Source: Nemophila menziesii (Eukaryota > Streptophyta > Magnoliopsida > Boraginales > Hydrophyllaceae). From it: 64,000 nucleotides of DNA. Both the position numbers and the translations under genes were made by a program. Where the stretch lies: the NCBI GenBank assembly GCA_029959085.1, contig JARWIR010000018.1:496001-560000 (forward strand), read 5' to 3'. Of this stretch, positions 14,202 through 28,986 are shown one piece after another; within the stretch, counting starts at the first letter, position 1; each line of letters opens with the position of its first letter. The notes beneath the pieces were generated by a model. The model was not told where the DNA came from. It searched no databases and worked only from the letters and a program-made list of their open reading frames with translations.

Positions 14202-15888
14202 TTTGATATTTCATTCATTGATTATATTGAAAAATAAAAACAAAAACTCTTTATTTGTTGAGATATCAGTTTTTATGAGAAATAATAAAGTCTCTGGGAA
14301 ATGTATGACATGTATGCATAGATTCATTGGAAAGAAGTATACGAAAAATAAATAAATTTAACTTATTTAAAATTATAAAGATGTATATGAAGATAAGGTT
14401 ATATTGATAGGATGAGAACAAATGGTTATAATGTTGACTCAAACAATGAATTTATTAAGCATGAAAAGAAAAAAAGAAAATGACACTTTTTCGGTTTATG
14501 TTACCCTAGTTTTACATAATGTTAGGGTGATTAAGAATGAATAGAATGAGCGAGAGAAGGTTATTATAATGATTTTACCAAAATAAAGATCTCTTAGTTT
14601 ATTACTGATATGGAGAAATGACCAAACTTTTTAGAATAGTTTCCGAAATTGAAAGAAAATATATCGTACAAGTATAGAATATATAATAATTTAGATAAAA
14701 TTTACATCCAAGAATAGCCCCATAACCAATGTTGAAACTAATATCTCTTCTTGGCCATATATTACATTGCACGTAACTAATAGCCAAATATAATTTACAT
14801 TTGATAACTTTATTAAAATTTATAAAAAGACGACTTGGTTAAATGTTATCTATGTTGGAGAACAACAAAGATAGTAAACGTGTATATTTAGGGAAATAAC
14901 AATAATATATGTGATAAAATAGGTTTCTCAATCTTGGAACTATATAATTCATTTACAACGTACGACTAAGAAAAATGGTTTGTTGTTGTGGGTTTATCTT
15001 AGTGTTAGTTCATCATAATGTCAAGGAAGTACATCACATAAATACATTGACGTGCATGTAACGATTGATTTTAGTCACATGGACAAACTATGGTCATCTA
15101 CAAAAAATTAATTAAATCTTTTTGTAATAACTAGGAGATCATATAGACGGATAAAAAATTAACCTTAATATATCCTTTTATTGAGTTTACTTTTTAAATT
15201 GTAACAATAAGATTATAAATACAGTTATTACATTGAAAAGTTTATAAAAATATATTTAAAGGAAAGATAGACACATATATGTACATACAAAGTTTATTAT
15301 ACAACATTTATTTACTCATATTTTGAAAAATAATTAGTCGATGTGTGGAAAAATATAAAAATAATTTCATAACAATAAATTACCCAAATTCGGTAACACT
15401 AGTTAAATACTATAATGTTACATAAGTGAAATATTGTGCTTGATATATAACAATTGAAACGAACTTTAGATTCACATATTGCCTATTTTTGAAACCCATA
15501 AATCTTAACCAACAATACTTTATTGAACCATTAAACCACTAAACCCTATAATATATAACCATTGAAAACACCTTTAGATTCACATATTAACCATTATCAT
15601 TTAATATATATATATAATATAAATAATATATAACAACTACTAATTTCTAAAATAATAAACTATTTGATTCATTTTTATAGCTCAAAAAGACTAAATCTTT
15701 TTAGTGTTCGTATATGTTTACTTTTTGCGTTACATATTTCTCGCAACATTATATTAAATCTATAAAAGTATAATTTATATGTATATCTAGATTTGTATTA
15801 ATGAATTTAGAAGTAGGAATATCAATTTACAGTTAATTAATATTTATAAATGGACTCAAGGCCATTATGAGTTTACTTCTTGTAACTA

Positions 15889-15907
15889 ATATATATATAT
15901 ATATATG
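15889..15907. repeat. (AT)n microsatellite
   Basis: Short tract in U4, equivalent to 970-988 in U1. Confidence 0.9.
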
Positions 15908-18900
15908 GCTGATTTTATTTTAACAACTCATACACATAATATATAATACATACAATAAGTAAAAATAAATTAACATGTGATGCTATATGAAAACCAATTC
16001 AACACACTTTTATATATTATTTTTATATAACTTATGGTTTACAACGCTAAAAGTTAAAAATAAAACTGTTTTCTCTTATTAAGCTCCTCCAAAATTTAAT
16101 ATAGTTTTTCTCTTTATTTATTTCCAAAAGAAAATCGAATTATACTAATAGTATATAACTCATAATATTTTATGTTATTTTTTCTCCACCCTTATTTTAA
16201 ATAAAAAATATTAGTAAGTAATGACTACAAAAGTTGAAAAAAACCCACACAATACTCCCATCATATCGTCTGGGTCATTAAAAAATCATATAGTTCATAA
16301 TATTCATCCATGTTTAAAATGGATAATTACTAACACATTACATGAAGTATTTCCAAAAATGTTATTCCTCCCTAATTCTAAACAATACCAATTGACCTCC
16401 CCCATTTAGTATACCTCGTCACGTAATGAAAATCTAACACTACTACATGGCTCCTACAGTTGTACACGAAATACAAATTCACAATAAGGCAAAAAAACAT
16501 GGACAAGCGCAAAACCATATGAAAATAAATACAATATTGGATCCAACAATACCTTCAATTTGGATCCTCCTTCTCCAATTTAATTTATGTTTGACAACAA
16601 TAAAAATCGAAACCTAACATAATATATTGAAACATAAGGCTGATTTTGAATTATCTAACTTTACATTTACGGGTATATGAAATATATTGAATGAGTGAGA
16701 ATTTTTGGAAAGAACAAAAATGTTTATTTGTGTTTAGTTGTCGAAGATCTATTGAATCCACAAAAGCTCTAATACCAAAATCACCAACCTTTACATGTCA
16801 GATTTTATAAACAGAGTAGATTTGGAATCTTGAGGTCTCGATGCACTATAACAGGGTTGCACGTGTGCAGGTACTTCATACCCTTTGCCAAATCGAGAGC
16901 CATTTTTATTTTTCTTTTTTATATGATTATTTTGATTAGGCTTGCACATCGATTATATCATTAATACTATTTTTTTGTCAAAATATATCATCAATACTAT
17001 AAAATGGAACCAAAAATAAAACCAAAAAATAGTAATAAGTTCAAAAGAAAAGGACCAAAGCATAGTAATTTAAGCAGTATAGATTTACACTTAAGTATCT
17101 TCCCACTTTTACAAACTATATCTATCAAATAAACAAAAGGTATTGTATAATCTAGATTGGTCAATAAAAAATAAAAAATTAAGTAAAGAAGTTCAATTAC
17201 TGGACCAACAAAGAAAGATAAAATTCTCTGAATACCATTGTCAAACACCGTCAAATGGACAAGATCCTGTGAAAGATTGTTTCTTCTTTTTAAACTTCTA
17301 TGGTTGTTTAAATAGTAATCCACTTTGCAATAAATTGAACAAAAACGAAATTTTTCATCGATATGTTGTATCAGTGGCTGCTGTAGCAGATATTTGATCC
17401 AACTGCAAAAGGAATAAGTGACGGTTCATTGTTAGACAAGTATTTCTGAAGGTAATTTCGACCATTATACATTTAATTAATATTATTGAACAAAAAACTT
17501 TTCTGTATAATTTTTATTCTCCTCTTTCTACTACACCAAGTAGAAAAGACATGGATGCATATGTATGTTTTATAATATTTTAAATTAATAAGTATTTTCT
17601 TTTACCACTACTCGTACATCTAATTGAGTTGTATTCTCTATTTCTTTCAAAAGAAAATTAAATTTTACTAAAAGTACACATATTATAGTTTTTTATATTA
17701 CTCTTTCTATGTATGAAAGTTTAGAATAAATGAAAATAGTAGATAAAAAGTTACAAATTTAAAAAATTGATATGATAAACTAAACCTCCAATTGAGTCGG
17801 AAATCAATAAATCATATTTTTTACATTATTCTTACATATTTTAAACTCTAAATATAATTTATATTTATGTCAAATTATAAATAAAATTAATTAATAAAAG
17901 TATAAAAATATATTTTTAGTCTAAAACTTACCTTCTAGATGAAATGTCATGACCAACGACCACTTGTGAAATCATTTTCCTGTATGAATACTAATAAATT
18001 AAGATCACAATATCATCAAAATATTATGTTTTAAGATCTAAATTTTTTCAAATAATGTGATTTCAAATAATTAATATGTAAGACAAATAAATAAGATTGC
18101 ATTCTAATTATTAAAAGGTGTGCAGATTATACACAAAACTATTAGGTAATACAAAAAAAATACATTCAAAAGAAATCACGTACCTGAAAGTGATATTATA
18201 GATCGTAAATCTTAGATTTGGGCGTAGAAAAAAACATAAATAATATAATTATCTAAAAGAAAATATAAATCTAGATGTACAAATGAGATTAAAAAATCAA
18301 TTTCTTCTTTAATTTCACCTCTAGTAATCTAAATATCTCTTCAAACTTTTTGTAGGTTTAATCATAAAATTGTTGAATGAAAAAAAATTATTCGATTTTT
18401 GAAGATTGTAAGAAATGAATAGACTAGGTGTATGATTATATTACTATGCTTGAGATAAATGGAGGCGTGATAAAATGAAAAACTAGTCCCAGCCTATTAG
18501 TTGAAATACATAAGAAAAATTAGACCATTTTCATTGGGCCATATACTTATGTCTAAATTGTGGTTTTTTATCTATTCAAATATAATTTTTAATATAAAAT
18601 ACTCTCGTGTTTAAATTTATTTATGTGTAAATTTTATAAGATCTCTAATATTTTGCAAGTTGATTAAAAAATATAAAATTTAACGATATAATTATTTTAT
18701 TATTTGTTAACAGATTACGTTGATATAAATGTCTTAGTAGAACTAGGAAAAAATTAGTTCCTTTAGAATTTAACTATTCATATATATGTTATTTTCCTTG
18801 TGATTGGGTCCTCAAACACATACTATAGTATCTTGATATAATTTTATAAACCAGATGAAAGAACAATGACAAATATCACGTATATATATGTATGATAAAA

Positions 18901-19057
18901 AACTAATCTTGTAGAAGTTTAATATACTATTATTTTAAAAATGTTATGATAATATGAGTATGGAGACAATTCTTACATAATTAATTTTAATTAATATTTA
19001 TTAATCTAATATTAATATTGATAAAATTAACTATCCTTACTATGATTTGCCTACAAA

Positions 19058-19062
<5 letters not shown>

Positions 19063-19102
<40 letters not shown>
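19063..19102. repeat. (AT)n microsatellite, U3/U4-specific expansion
   Basis: 40 bp AT tract in U4, at the same unit position as 14162-14199 in U3. Confidence 0.93.
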
Positions 19103-19104
<2 letters not shown>

Positions 19105-19821
19105 TTTGATATTTCATTCATTGATTATATTGAAAAATAAAAACAAAAACTCTTTATTTGTTGAGATATCAGTTTTTATGAGAAATAATAAAGTCTCTGG
19201 GAAATGTATGACATGTATGCATAGATTCATTGGAAAGAAGTATACGAAAAATAAATAAATTTAACTTATTTAAAATTATAAAGATGTATATGAAGATAAG
19301 GTTATATTGATAGGATGAGAACAAATGGTTATAATGTTGACTCAAACAATGAATTTATTAAGCATGAAAAGAAAAAAAGAAAATGACACTTTTTCGGTTT
19401 ATGTTACCCTAGTTTTACATAATGTTAGGGTGATTAAGAATGAATAGAATGAGCGAGAGAAGGTTATTATAATGATTTTACCAAAATAAAGATCTCTTAG
19501 TTTATTACTGATATGGAGAAATGACCAAACTTTTTAGAATAGTTTCCGAAATTGAAAGAAAATATATCGTACAAGTATAGAATATATAATAATTTAGATA
19601 AAATTTACATCCAAGAATAGCCCCATAACCAATGTTTAAACTAATATCTCTTCTTGGCCATATATTACATTGCACGTAACTAATAGCCAAATATAATTTA
19701 CATTTGATAACTTTATTAAAATTTATAAAAAGACGACTTGGTTAAATGTTATCTATGTTGGAGAACAACAAAGATAGTAAACGTGTATATTTAGGGAAAT
19801 AACAATAATATATGTGATAAA

Positions 19822-22800
19822 ATAGGTTTCTCAATCTTGGAACTATATAATTCATTTACAACGTACGACTAAGAAAAATGGTTTGTTGTTGTGGGTTTAT
19901 CTTCGTGTTAGTTCATCATAATGTCAAGGAAGTACATCACATAAATACATTGACGTGCAGGTAACGATTGATTTTAGTCACATGGACAAACTATGGTCAT
20001 CTACAAAAAATTAATTAAATCTTTTTGTAATAACTAGGAGATAATATAGACGGATAAAAAATTAACCTTAATATATCCTTTTGTTGAGTTTACTTTTTAA
20101 ATTGTAACATTAAGATTATAAATAAAGTTATTACATTGAACAGTATATAAAAATATATTTAAAGTAAAGATAAACACATATATGTACAGACAAAGTTTAT
20201 TATACCACATTTATTTACTCAAATTTTGAAAAATAACTAGTCGATGTGTGGAAAAATATAAAAATGATTTCATAATAATAAATTACTCAAATTCGGTAAC
20301 ACTGGCTAATTACTATAATGTTACATAAGTGAAATATTGTGCTTGATATATAACAATTGAAAAGAACTTTAGATTCACATATTGCCTATTTTTAAAACCC
20401 ATAAATCTTAACCAACAATTCTTTATTGAACAATTAAACCACTAAACCCTATAATATATAACCATTGAAAATACCTTTAGATTCACATATGAACCATTAT
20501 CATTTAATATATATATATAATAAATAATATATAACAACTACTAATTTCTATCATAATCAACCATTTGATTCATTTTTATAGCTCAAAAAGACTAAATCTT
20601 TTTAGTGTTCGTATATGTTTACTTTTTGTGTTACATATTTCTCGCAACATTATATTAAATCTATAAAGGTATAAATTATATGTATATCTAGATTTGTATT
20701 AATGAATTTAGAAGTAGGAATATCAATTTACAGTTAATTAATATTTATAAATGGACTCAAGGCCATTATGAGTTTACTTCTTGTAACTAATATATATATA
20801 TATATATGGTTGATTTTATTTTAACAACTCATACACATAATATATAATACATACAATCAGTAAGAATAAATTAACATGTGATACTATATGAAAAACTAAT
20901 CCAACACACTTTTATATATTATTTTTATATAACTTATGTTTTTTCAACGCTAAAAGTTAAAAATAAAACTGTTCTCTCTTATTAAGCTCCTCCAAAATTT
21001 AATATAGTTTTTCTCTTTATTTATTTCCAAAAGAAAATCGAACTGTACTAATAGTACATAACTTATAATATGTTATGTTATTTTTTCTCCACTCATATTT
21101 TGAATAAGTAAGTAATGATTAAAAAAGTAGAAAAAAACCTACATGATATAACCCCATCATATTGTTTGGGTCATCAACAAATCATATACTTTATAATATT
21201 CGTCCATAGTTAAGATGGATAATTACTAACACATTACATGAAGTATTTCCAAAAATGTTATACCTCCCAAATTCTAAACAATACCAATTGACCTCCCTCG
21301 TTTAGTATACCCCGTCACGTAATGAAAATCCAGCAATACTACATGGATACTACAGTTGTACATGCAATACAAATGCACAATAAGCCAAAAAGAAATGGAC
21401 AAGCACAAAACCACGGTCGATGAAAATAAATACAATATTGGATCCACCAATACATTCAATTTGGATCCTCCTTCTTCAATTTCATTTATGGTTGACAACA
21501 ACAAAAATCGAAACCTAACCTAATATATTGAAACATAAGGTTGATTTCTAATTATCTATCATTTAATTTATGGGGTATATGAAATATATTGAATGAGTGA
21601 AATTATTTGGAAAGAACAAAAACGTTTATTTGTGTTTAGTTGTCGAAAATCTATTGTATCCACAAAATCTCTAATACCAAAATCACCAACCTTAACATGT
21701 CAGATTTTATAAACAGAGTATATTTGGAGTTTTGAGGTCTGGATGCACTATAACAGGGTTGCATGTGTGCAGGTACTTCATACCCTTTGCCACATCGAGA
21801 GCCATTTTTATTCTTCTTTTTTATATGGTTATTTTGATCAGACTAGCACATCGAGCGTACGTATATCATCAATACTATTTTTTTGTCAAAATATTTCATC
21901 AATACTATAAAATCGAACCAAAAATAAAACCAAAAAATAGGAATAAGTTAAAAAGAAAAGGAACAAAGCATAGTAATTTAAGCAGTGTAGGTTTACTTAA
22001 GTATCTTCCCACTTTTACAAACTATATCAATCAAATAAACAATAGATATAGTAAAATCTAGATTGGTCAATTGAAAAATAAAAATTAAGCATGTAAGTTC
22101 AATTACTAGACCAACAAAGAAAGATAAATCACGATAAAAATTTCTGAATATCCAACTGTAAAAGGAATAAGTGACGGTTCATTGTTAGACAAGTATTTCT
22201 GAAGGTAATTTCGACCATTATACATTTAATTACTATTAGTGAACAACACACTTTTATGTATAATTTTTATTTTCCTCTTTCTACTACATCAAGTAGAAAA
22301 GTCATGGATACATATGTATGTTTTATCATATTTTAAATTAATAAGTGTTTTCTTTTATCACTACTCGTACATCTTATTGAGTTGTATTCTCTATCTCTTT
22401 TCAAAAGAAAATTAAATTTTTATAATAGTACACATATTATAGTTTTTCTATGTTACTCTTTCTCTATATGAAAGTTTAGAATAAATTAAAATAGTAGATA
22501 AAATTTTACAAATTTAAAAAGTTGATATGATAAACTAAACCTCCAATGGAGCCAAAAATCAATAAATCATATTTTTTACATTATTTTAAACTCTAAATAT
22601 AATTTATATTTATGTCAAATAATAAATTAAATTAATTAATAAAAATATATTTTTAGTCTAAAACGTACCTTGTAGAAGAAATGTCATGACCTACGACCAC
22701 TTGTGAAATCATTTTCCTATACAAAATACTAATAAATTAAGATCACCATATCACAAAGATATTATATTTTAAGATCTAAATTTTTTCAAATAATGTTATT

Positions 22801-24531
22801 TCTAAAAATTAAAATGTAAGACAAATAAATAAGATTGCATTCTAGTTATTAAAAGGTGTGCAGATTATACACAAAACTATTTAGTAATAAAAAAAAATAT
22901 ACAATTAAAACAAATCATGTACCTCAAAGTAATATTATAGGTTGTAAATCTTAGATTTGGGCGTAGAAAAAACATAAGTAATATAACTATCTAAAAGAAA
23001 ATATAAATCTAGATGTACAAATGAGATGAAAAAATCAATTTCTTCTTTAATTTCACCTCTAGTAATCTAAATATCTCTTCAAACTTTTTCGTAGGTTTAA
23101 TCATAAAATTTTTGTATGAAAAAAATTATTCAATTTTTGAATATTGTAAAAAATAAATAGACTAGGTCTATGATTATATTATGGCTTGAGATAAAATAAA
23201 AAACTGGGTCATAGAATTTTCCCTAAATATTATAATCTTTAGTTGTTTTATGGGCCGAGTCTATTAGTTTAAATACGTAAGAAAAATAAGACCATTATCA
23301 TTGGGCCATATACGTATGTCTAAATTGTGGTTTTTTAACTATTCAAATATAGCTTTAAATTTAAAATACTCTCGTGTTTTAAATTATTTATGTGTATATT
23401 CTATAAGATCTCTAATATTTTGCAAGTTGATAAAAAATATATAATTTAACGATTAACGAATTAAGTTGATATAAATGTCTTAGTAGAACAAGGAAAAAAT
23501 TAGTTCCTTTAGAATTTAGCTATCCATATATAAATTATTTTTCGTGTGGTTAGGTCCACAAACACATACTATAGTATCTTGATATTATTTTATAATCCAG
23601 GCGATAGAACAATGATCAATTTCACGTATATATGTATGATGAAAAACTAATCTTTTGAAGGTTTAATATACTATTATTATAAAAATGTTATGATAATATG
23701 AGTACATGGAGACAATTCCTACATAATTAATTATAATTAATATTTATTAATCTAATCTTTATATTGGTAAAATTAACTATCCTCATTATGATTTGCCTAA
23801 AAAATATAATAATTATCTTTGATACTTTAATCATTGACTATATTGAAAAATTAAAAGAAAAACTCCTTATTTGTTGAGATATCGGTTTTATGAGAAATAA
23901 TAAAGTCTTTGGGAAATGTATGACATGTTACGCATAGATTCATTGGAAAGAAGTGTACGAAAATAAATAAATTTAACTTATTTAAAAATATAAGGATGTA
24001 TATGAAGATAAGGAGATATTGACAGGATGAGAACAAATGTTATACTGTTGACTCGGACGATGAATTTATTAAGCAAGAAAAGAAAAAAAGAAAATGACAC
24101 TTTTTCAGTTTATGTTATCCTAGTTTTACATAAGGTTAGGGTTATTAAGAATGAATGGAATGAGACAGAGAAGGTTATTAAAATGATTATAACAAAATAA
24201 AGATCTCTTAGTTTATAACAGATATGGAGAAATGACCAAATTGTTTAGAATAGTTTCCAAAATTGAAAGAGAAAATATCATACACGTATAGAATATATAA
24301 TTATTTAAATAAAATTTACATCCAACAATAGCCCCATAATCAATGTTGAAACTAATATCTCTTCTTGACCATCTATTACATTACACGTAACTAGTAGCCA
24401 AATATAATTTATATTTGATAAATTCATTAAAATTTGTTAAAAGACAACTTGATTAAATGTTATCTATGTTGGAGAATAACAAATATAGTATATGTGTATA
24501 GTTGGGGAAATAACAATAATATTGTGATACA
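19822..24531 (+). repeat. Tandem array unit U5 (A-to-C mosaic)
   Basis: Fifth copy, 4710 bp. Its 5' part resembles class A, while its 3' part has class-C markers (ACATGTTACGCATAGATTC near 23922, GAGACAGAGAAGG near 24162). A block of roughly 350 bp present in U1 at about 2320-2490 is missing here: the sequence jumps near 22148 directly to TCCAACTGTAAAAGG. No gene recognised. Confidence 0.9.
20791..20808. repeat. (AT)n microsatellite
   Basis: Short tract in U5 at the position equivalent to 970-988 in U1. Confidence 0.9.
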
Positions 24532-26417
24532 ATAGGTTTCTAAATCGTGCAACTAGATAATTCATTTACAACGTACGACTAAGAAAAATGTTATGTCCTT
24601 GTGGGTTTATCTTAGTGTTAGTTCATCATAATGTCAAGGAAGTACATCACATATATACATTGGTGTACATGTAAGGATTGATTATAGTCACATGGACAAA
24701 CTATGGTAATCTACCAAAAATTAATTAAGATCTTTCTGTAATAACTAGGAGATAATATAGACGGATAAAAAAATAACCTTAATATATCTTTTTGTTGAGT
24801 TTACTTTTTAAATTGTAACATTAAGATTATAAATACAGTTAATACATTGAAAAGTATATAAAAGGACATTTAAAGGAAAGATAGACACATATATGTACAT
24901 ATTAAGTTTATTATACAACATTTATTTACTCAAATATTAAAAATATTTAGTTGATGTGTGGAAAAATATAAAAATGACTTCATAACAATAAATTACCCAA
25001 ATTCGGCAAAACTGGCTAATCACAATAATGTTAAATAAGTGAAATATTGTGCTTGATATATAACCATTGAAAACAACTTTAGATTCATATATTGCCTATT
25101 TTTAAAACCCATAAATCTTAACCAACAATTCTTTATTAAACCATTAAACCACAAAACCCTATAATATATAACCATTTAAAACACATTTAGATTCACATAT
25201 TAACCATTATCGTTTAATATATATAAAAATAACATAAATAATATATAACTACTACTAATTTCTAACATAATCAACCATTTAATTCATTTTTTAGGCTAAA
25301 AAAGACTAACTCTTGTTAGTGTTAGTATATGTATACTTTTTGTGTTACATAGTTTTTGCATCATTATATTAAATTTATCAAGGTATAATTTTAATGTATA
25401 TCTAGATTTGTATTAATAAATTTAGAAGTAGAAATATTAATTTACAGTTATTTAATATTTATAAATGGACCAAAGGCCATTACGATTTTACTTCTTGTAG
25501 CTTACAAATATTATATATATATACAAGGATGATTTTTTTTTAACAACTCATACACATAATATATAATACATACAATAAAATAACATTTGATACTATATCA
25601 AAACCGATCCAACACACTTTTATATATTATTTTTATATAATTTATGTTTTTTAAACGCTAAAAGTTAAAAATAAAAATGTTCTCTCTGATTAAGCTCCTC
25701 CTACATTTAATATAGTTTTTCTCTCTATTTATTTTCAAAATAAAATCGAATTGTACTAATAGTATATAACTTATAATATTTTATGTTATTTTTTCTTCAC
25801 CCATATTTTGAATAAATAATATTAGTAAGTAATGACTACAAAAGTAGAAAAAAACCCACATCCTATACTCCCGTCATATCGTTTGGGTCATCAACAAATC
25901 ATATACTTTAGTATATTCATTTCATAGTTAAGATGGATAATTACTAACACATTACATGAATTATTTCCAAAAATGTTATACCTCCCAAATTCTAAACAAT
26001 ACCAATTGACCTCCCACGTTTAGTATACCCCGTCAGGTAATGAAAATCCAACAATACTACATGGATCCTACAGTTGTACACGCAATACAAATGCAAAATA
26101 AGCCAAAAAGAAATGGACAAGCACAAAACCACGGTCCATGAAAATAAATACAATATTGGATCCAACAATACATTCAATTTGGATCCTCCTTCTTCAATTT
26201 CATTTATGTCTGACAGCAATAAAAATTGAAACCTAACATAATATATTTAAACATAAGGCTGATTTTGAATTATCTACCATTACATTTATGGGGTATATGA
26301 AATTGATTGAATGAGTGAGAATTATTGAAAAAGAACAAAAATATTTATTTAGCGTAGTTGTTGAAGAACTATTGTATCTAACCAAAATTAGTAACCTTAA
26401 CATGTCAGTGTTTATAA

Positions 26418-27565
26418 ACAAGTAAATTTGGAGTCTTGAGGTCTCGATGCACTATAACAGGGTTGCATGTGCGCTAGTACTTCATACCCTCTTGCAAATC
26501 GAGCGAAAATATATCATCAATACTATTTTTTTGTCAAAATATATAATCAATACTATAAAATCAAACAAAACATAGGAATAAGTTAAAAAGAAAAGGACCA
26601 AAGCATAGTAATTTAAACAGTGTAGGTTTAATTAAGTATCTTCCCACTTTTACAAACTGTATCAATCAAATAAACAAAAGGTATATTAAAATCTAGATTG
26701 GTCAATAATAAAAAAAATCAAGTAAATAAGTTCAATTACTAGAATAACTAAGAAAGATAAATCATGATAAAATTTTCTGAATATCATTATCAAACACCAT
26801 CAAATGGACAGGATCCCGTGAAGGATTGTTTCTTCCTTTTAAACATCTATGGTTGTTAAAATAGTAATCCACTATGCAACAAATTAAACAAAAATGAAAT
26901 AATCCATACAATATGTTGTATCAGTGGCTTCTGTAGCAGATTTTTGAGGCATAAGTGATGGCTCATTGTTAGACAAGTATTTCTAAATGTAATTTAGACC
27001 TTTATACATTTAATTCTTATTAGTGACCAACACACTGTTCTGTATAATTTTTATTCTCCTCTTTCTACTACACCAAGTTGAAAAGACATGGATACATATG
27101 TATGTTTTATCATATTTTAAATTAAAAAGTATTCACTTTTACCACTACTCGTACATCTAATTGAGTTGTATTCTATATTTCTTTTCAAAAAAATTAAATT
27201 CTACTAATAGTATACATATTACAGTTTTTCTATGTTACTCTTTCTCTGTATGAAAGTTTAGAATAAATAAAATATTAGATAATGGTTACAAATTTTTAAA
27301 ATTCATATGATAATCTAAACCTCCTATGGAGTCCGAAATCAATAAATGATATTTTTAACATTATTCTTAAATATTTTAAATTCTAAATATAATTTATATT
27401 TATGTCAGATTATAAATTAAATAAATTACTAAAAGTATAAAAATATATTTTTAGTCTAAAACTAACCTTGTAGAAAAATGTCATGACCAACGACCCACTT
27501 GTAAAATCATATTCCTCTACAAAATACTAATAAATTAAGAGCACAATTTCATCAAAATATTATGT
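26418..27565 (+). repeat. Partial internal duplication in U6, first pass
   Basis: The stretch beginning at TTGGAGTCTTGAGGTCTCGA and ending at AAAATATTATGTTTTA is followed immediately, from about 27566, by a second pass that starts again at GAGTAGATTTGAAGTCTTGAGG. The second pass has lost roughly 270-300 bp (between about 27978 and the CATTATACATTAAATT join) and carries the chromomethylase insert. The same arrangement is present in U7 and U8. Confidence 0.85.
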
Positions 27566-28058
27566 TTTATAAATGAGTAGATTTGAAGTCTTGAGGTCTC
27601 GATGCACTATAACAGGGTTGCATGTGTGTAGGTACTTCATACCCTTTGCCGCATCGAGAGCAGTTATTGTTCTTCTTTTTTATATGGTTATTTTCACCGG
27701 TCTTGCACATCGAGCATACGTATATCATCAATACTATTTTTTGTCAAAATATATCATCAATACTATAAAATCAAACAAAACATAAAACCAAAAAATAGGA
27801 ATAAGTTAAAAAGAAAAGGATCAAAGCGTAGTAATTTAAGTAGAGTAGGTTTACTTGAGTATCATCCCACTTTTATAATTTGTATTAATCAAATAAACAA
27901 AAGATATAGTAAAATATAGATTGGTCAATAATAAAAAAAATAATCAAGTAAATAAGTTCAATTACTAGACCATTATACATTAAATTCCTATTAGTGACCA
28001 ACACACTCTTCTGTATAATTTTTATTCTCCTCTTTCTACTACACCAAGTCGAAAAGAC

Positions 28059-28406
28059 ATGGATACATATGTATGTTTTTGTGAAGCCATAAATAATAAA
28101 ACAGTAATTACTGAAGGTAAAAATGAAGATAAAGAAAAGAGGTTAATGGATATTTACTCAGGATGTGGAGGTATGAGTACTGGTCTAGTACTTGGAGCTA
28201 ACCGTGGTGGAGTTAAATTAATCAGGAAATGGGCTATATATTTAAACCCACCCGCATTCAAGAGTTTGAAACTAAACCATCCAGAAACACATGTTAGAAA
28301 TAAATCAGCTGATGATTTACTTGCGTTACTGAAAGAATTGGAGAAGCTTTCGGAGTTGTTTAATCTAATTAGTGAAAAGGTGACTGAGGAGGAGGAAGAA
28401 AAATAA
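28059..28406 (+). pseudogene. Chromomethylase fragment, motif I segment (U6 left arm)
   Basis: 115 codons. The first seven (from ATGGATACATATGTATG) belong to the host repeat; CMT-like sequence starts at [25 protein letters not shown] is the SAM-binding motif I of plant CMT-type cytosine-5 methyltransferases, followed by the motif II area and [10 protein letters not shown]. An acidic run and a stop (TAA at 28404) come just before the place where CMT proteins begin the chromodomain. Positions conserved in the family are altered here (AIYLNPPAF where the U7 copy has AIDLNPHAC). Motifs IV (PC), VI, VIII, IX and X are absent, so it cannot methylate DNA. Confidence 0.82.
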
Positions 28407-28447
28407 GAGGCAGGAGATAGTGAAGTATTTTTTTTGGGTGTTTTACA

Positions 28448-28945
28448 GATGAAGAAGCTCGAAAGAGATGGCCTCAACGGTACGAAAAGAAAAAGGGAAA
28501 TAGTGACATCATTCAAGCAAAGAAGCACTACTCTCAAGGCTTAGTGGACACAGAGACTTTCAATCTCCATTATAATGCTTTCGTGAAGGTAGGAAAAGGA
28601 AAAGACAAAGATTACTACATTTGTAATGTAGTGGAAATGTTCGAATCAGTAGATGACTATCTTTTCTGCACGGCTTAGTGGTACTACCGAGCAAAAGATA
28701 CAGTCATTGATAAATGTGAAGATCACATACATGAGAAATGTGTGTTTCTCTCTGAGGTAAAAGATGATAATCCATTGGATTGTCTCATCAAGAAGCTAAA
28801 CATCGTTCATATACCTAATAACGTTGATTCAGAAAAGAAAGCTCAATTAATATCAGAATGTGACTTTTACTATGACAAGCTTTATTTACTACCCTACATT
28901 ACATTTATGAATGTTCTACCCAATAACTTATCCGAAAGTAATTAA
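28448..28945 (+). pseudogene. Chromomethylase BAH-domain fragment (U6 left arm)
   Basis: Begins just after an intron-like 3' end (GGGTGTTTTACAG), so it is a genomic rather than cDNA-derived copy. Translation gives EEARKRWPQRY, then AKKHYSQ, then the BAH core with VVEMFESVDDY, a YYRAKDTVI stretch, EKCVFLSEVKDDNPLDCL and CDFYYDKLYLLPY. These resemble the BAH domain that lies N-terminal to the catalytic domain in plant CMTs (a domain that in the family binds H3K9-methylated histone tails). A TAG at 28676-28678 replaces the glutamine codon of the other copies, and a TAA closes the frame at 28943. In a native CMT this domain precedes motif I; here it follows it. Confidence 0.82.
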
Positions 28946-28986
28946 ACAAAATCAATTGTTTCATCAGATGAAACAGTTGATTTTGT

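Larger units (their letters stand above)
10022..14918 (+). repeat. Tandem array unit U3 (A/B mosaic)
   Basis: Third copy, 4897 bp, nearly identical to U4 over its whole length. Up to about 13600 it follows class A (including the class-A deletion near 13585). Downstream it follows class B: AAGTTGATTAAAAAATA near 13757 instead of the class-A AAGTTGAAAAATAAATA, and no LINE. A long (AT)n tract lies at 14162-14199, where other units have only a few repeats. No gene recognised. Confidence 0.92.
14919..19821 (+). repeat. Tandem array unit U4 (A/B mosaic, twin of U3)
   Basis: Fourth copy, 4903 bp, differing from U3 only by scattered single-base changes and small length changes (for example the AT tracts at 15889-15907 and 19063-19102). 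It has the same A-to-B switch near 18500-18600. The near identity with its neighbour indicates a very recent single-unit duplication. No gene recognised. Confidence 0.93.

Noticed and set aside
28154..28537. 127-codon minus-strand ORF opposite the chromomethylase left arm (also in U7, longer in U8)
   Set aside because: It is the shadow of the plus-strand CMT coding sequence: serine- and leucine-rich because of the complementary acidic and lysine-rich codons.
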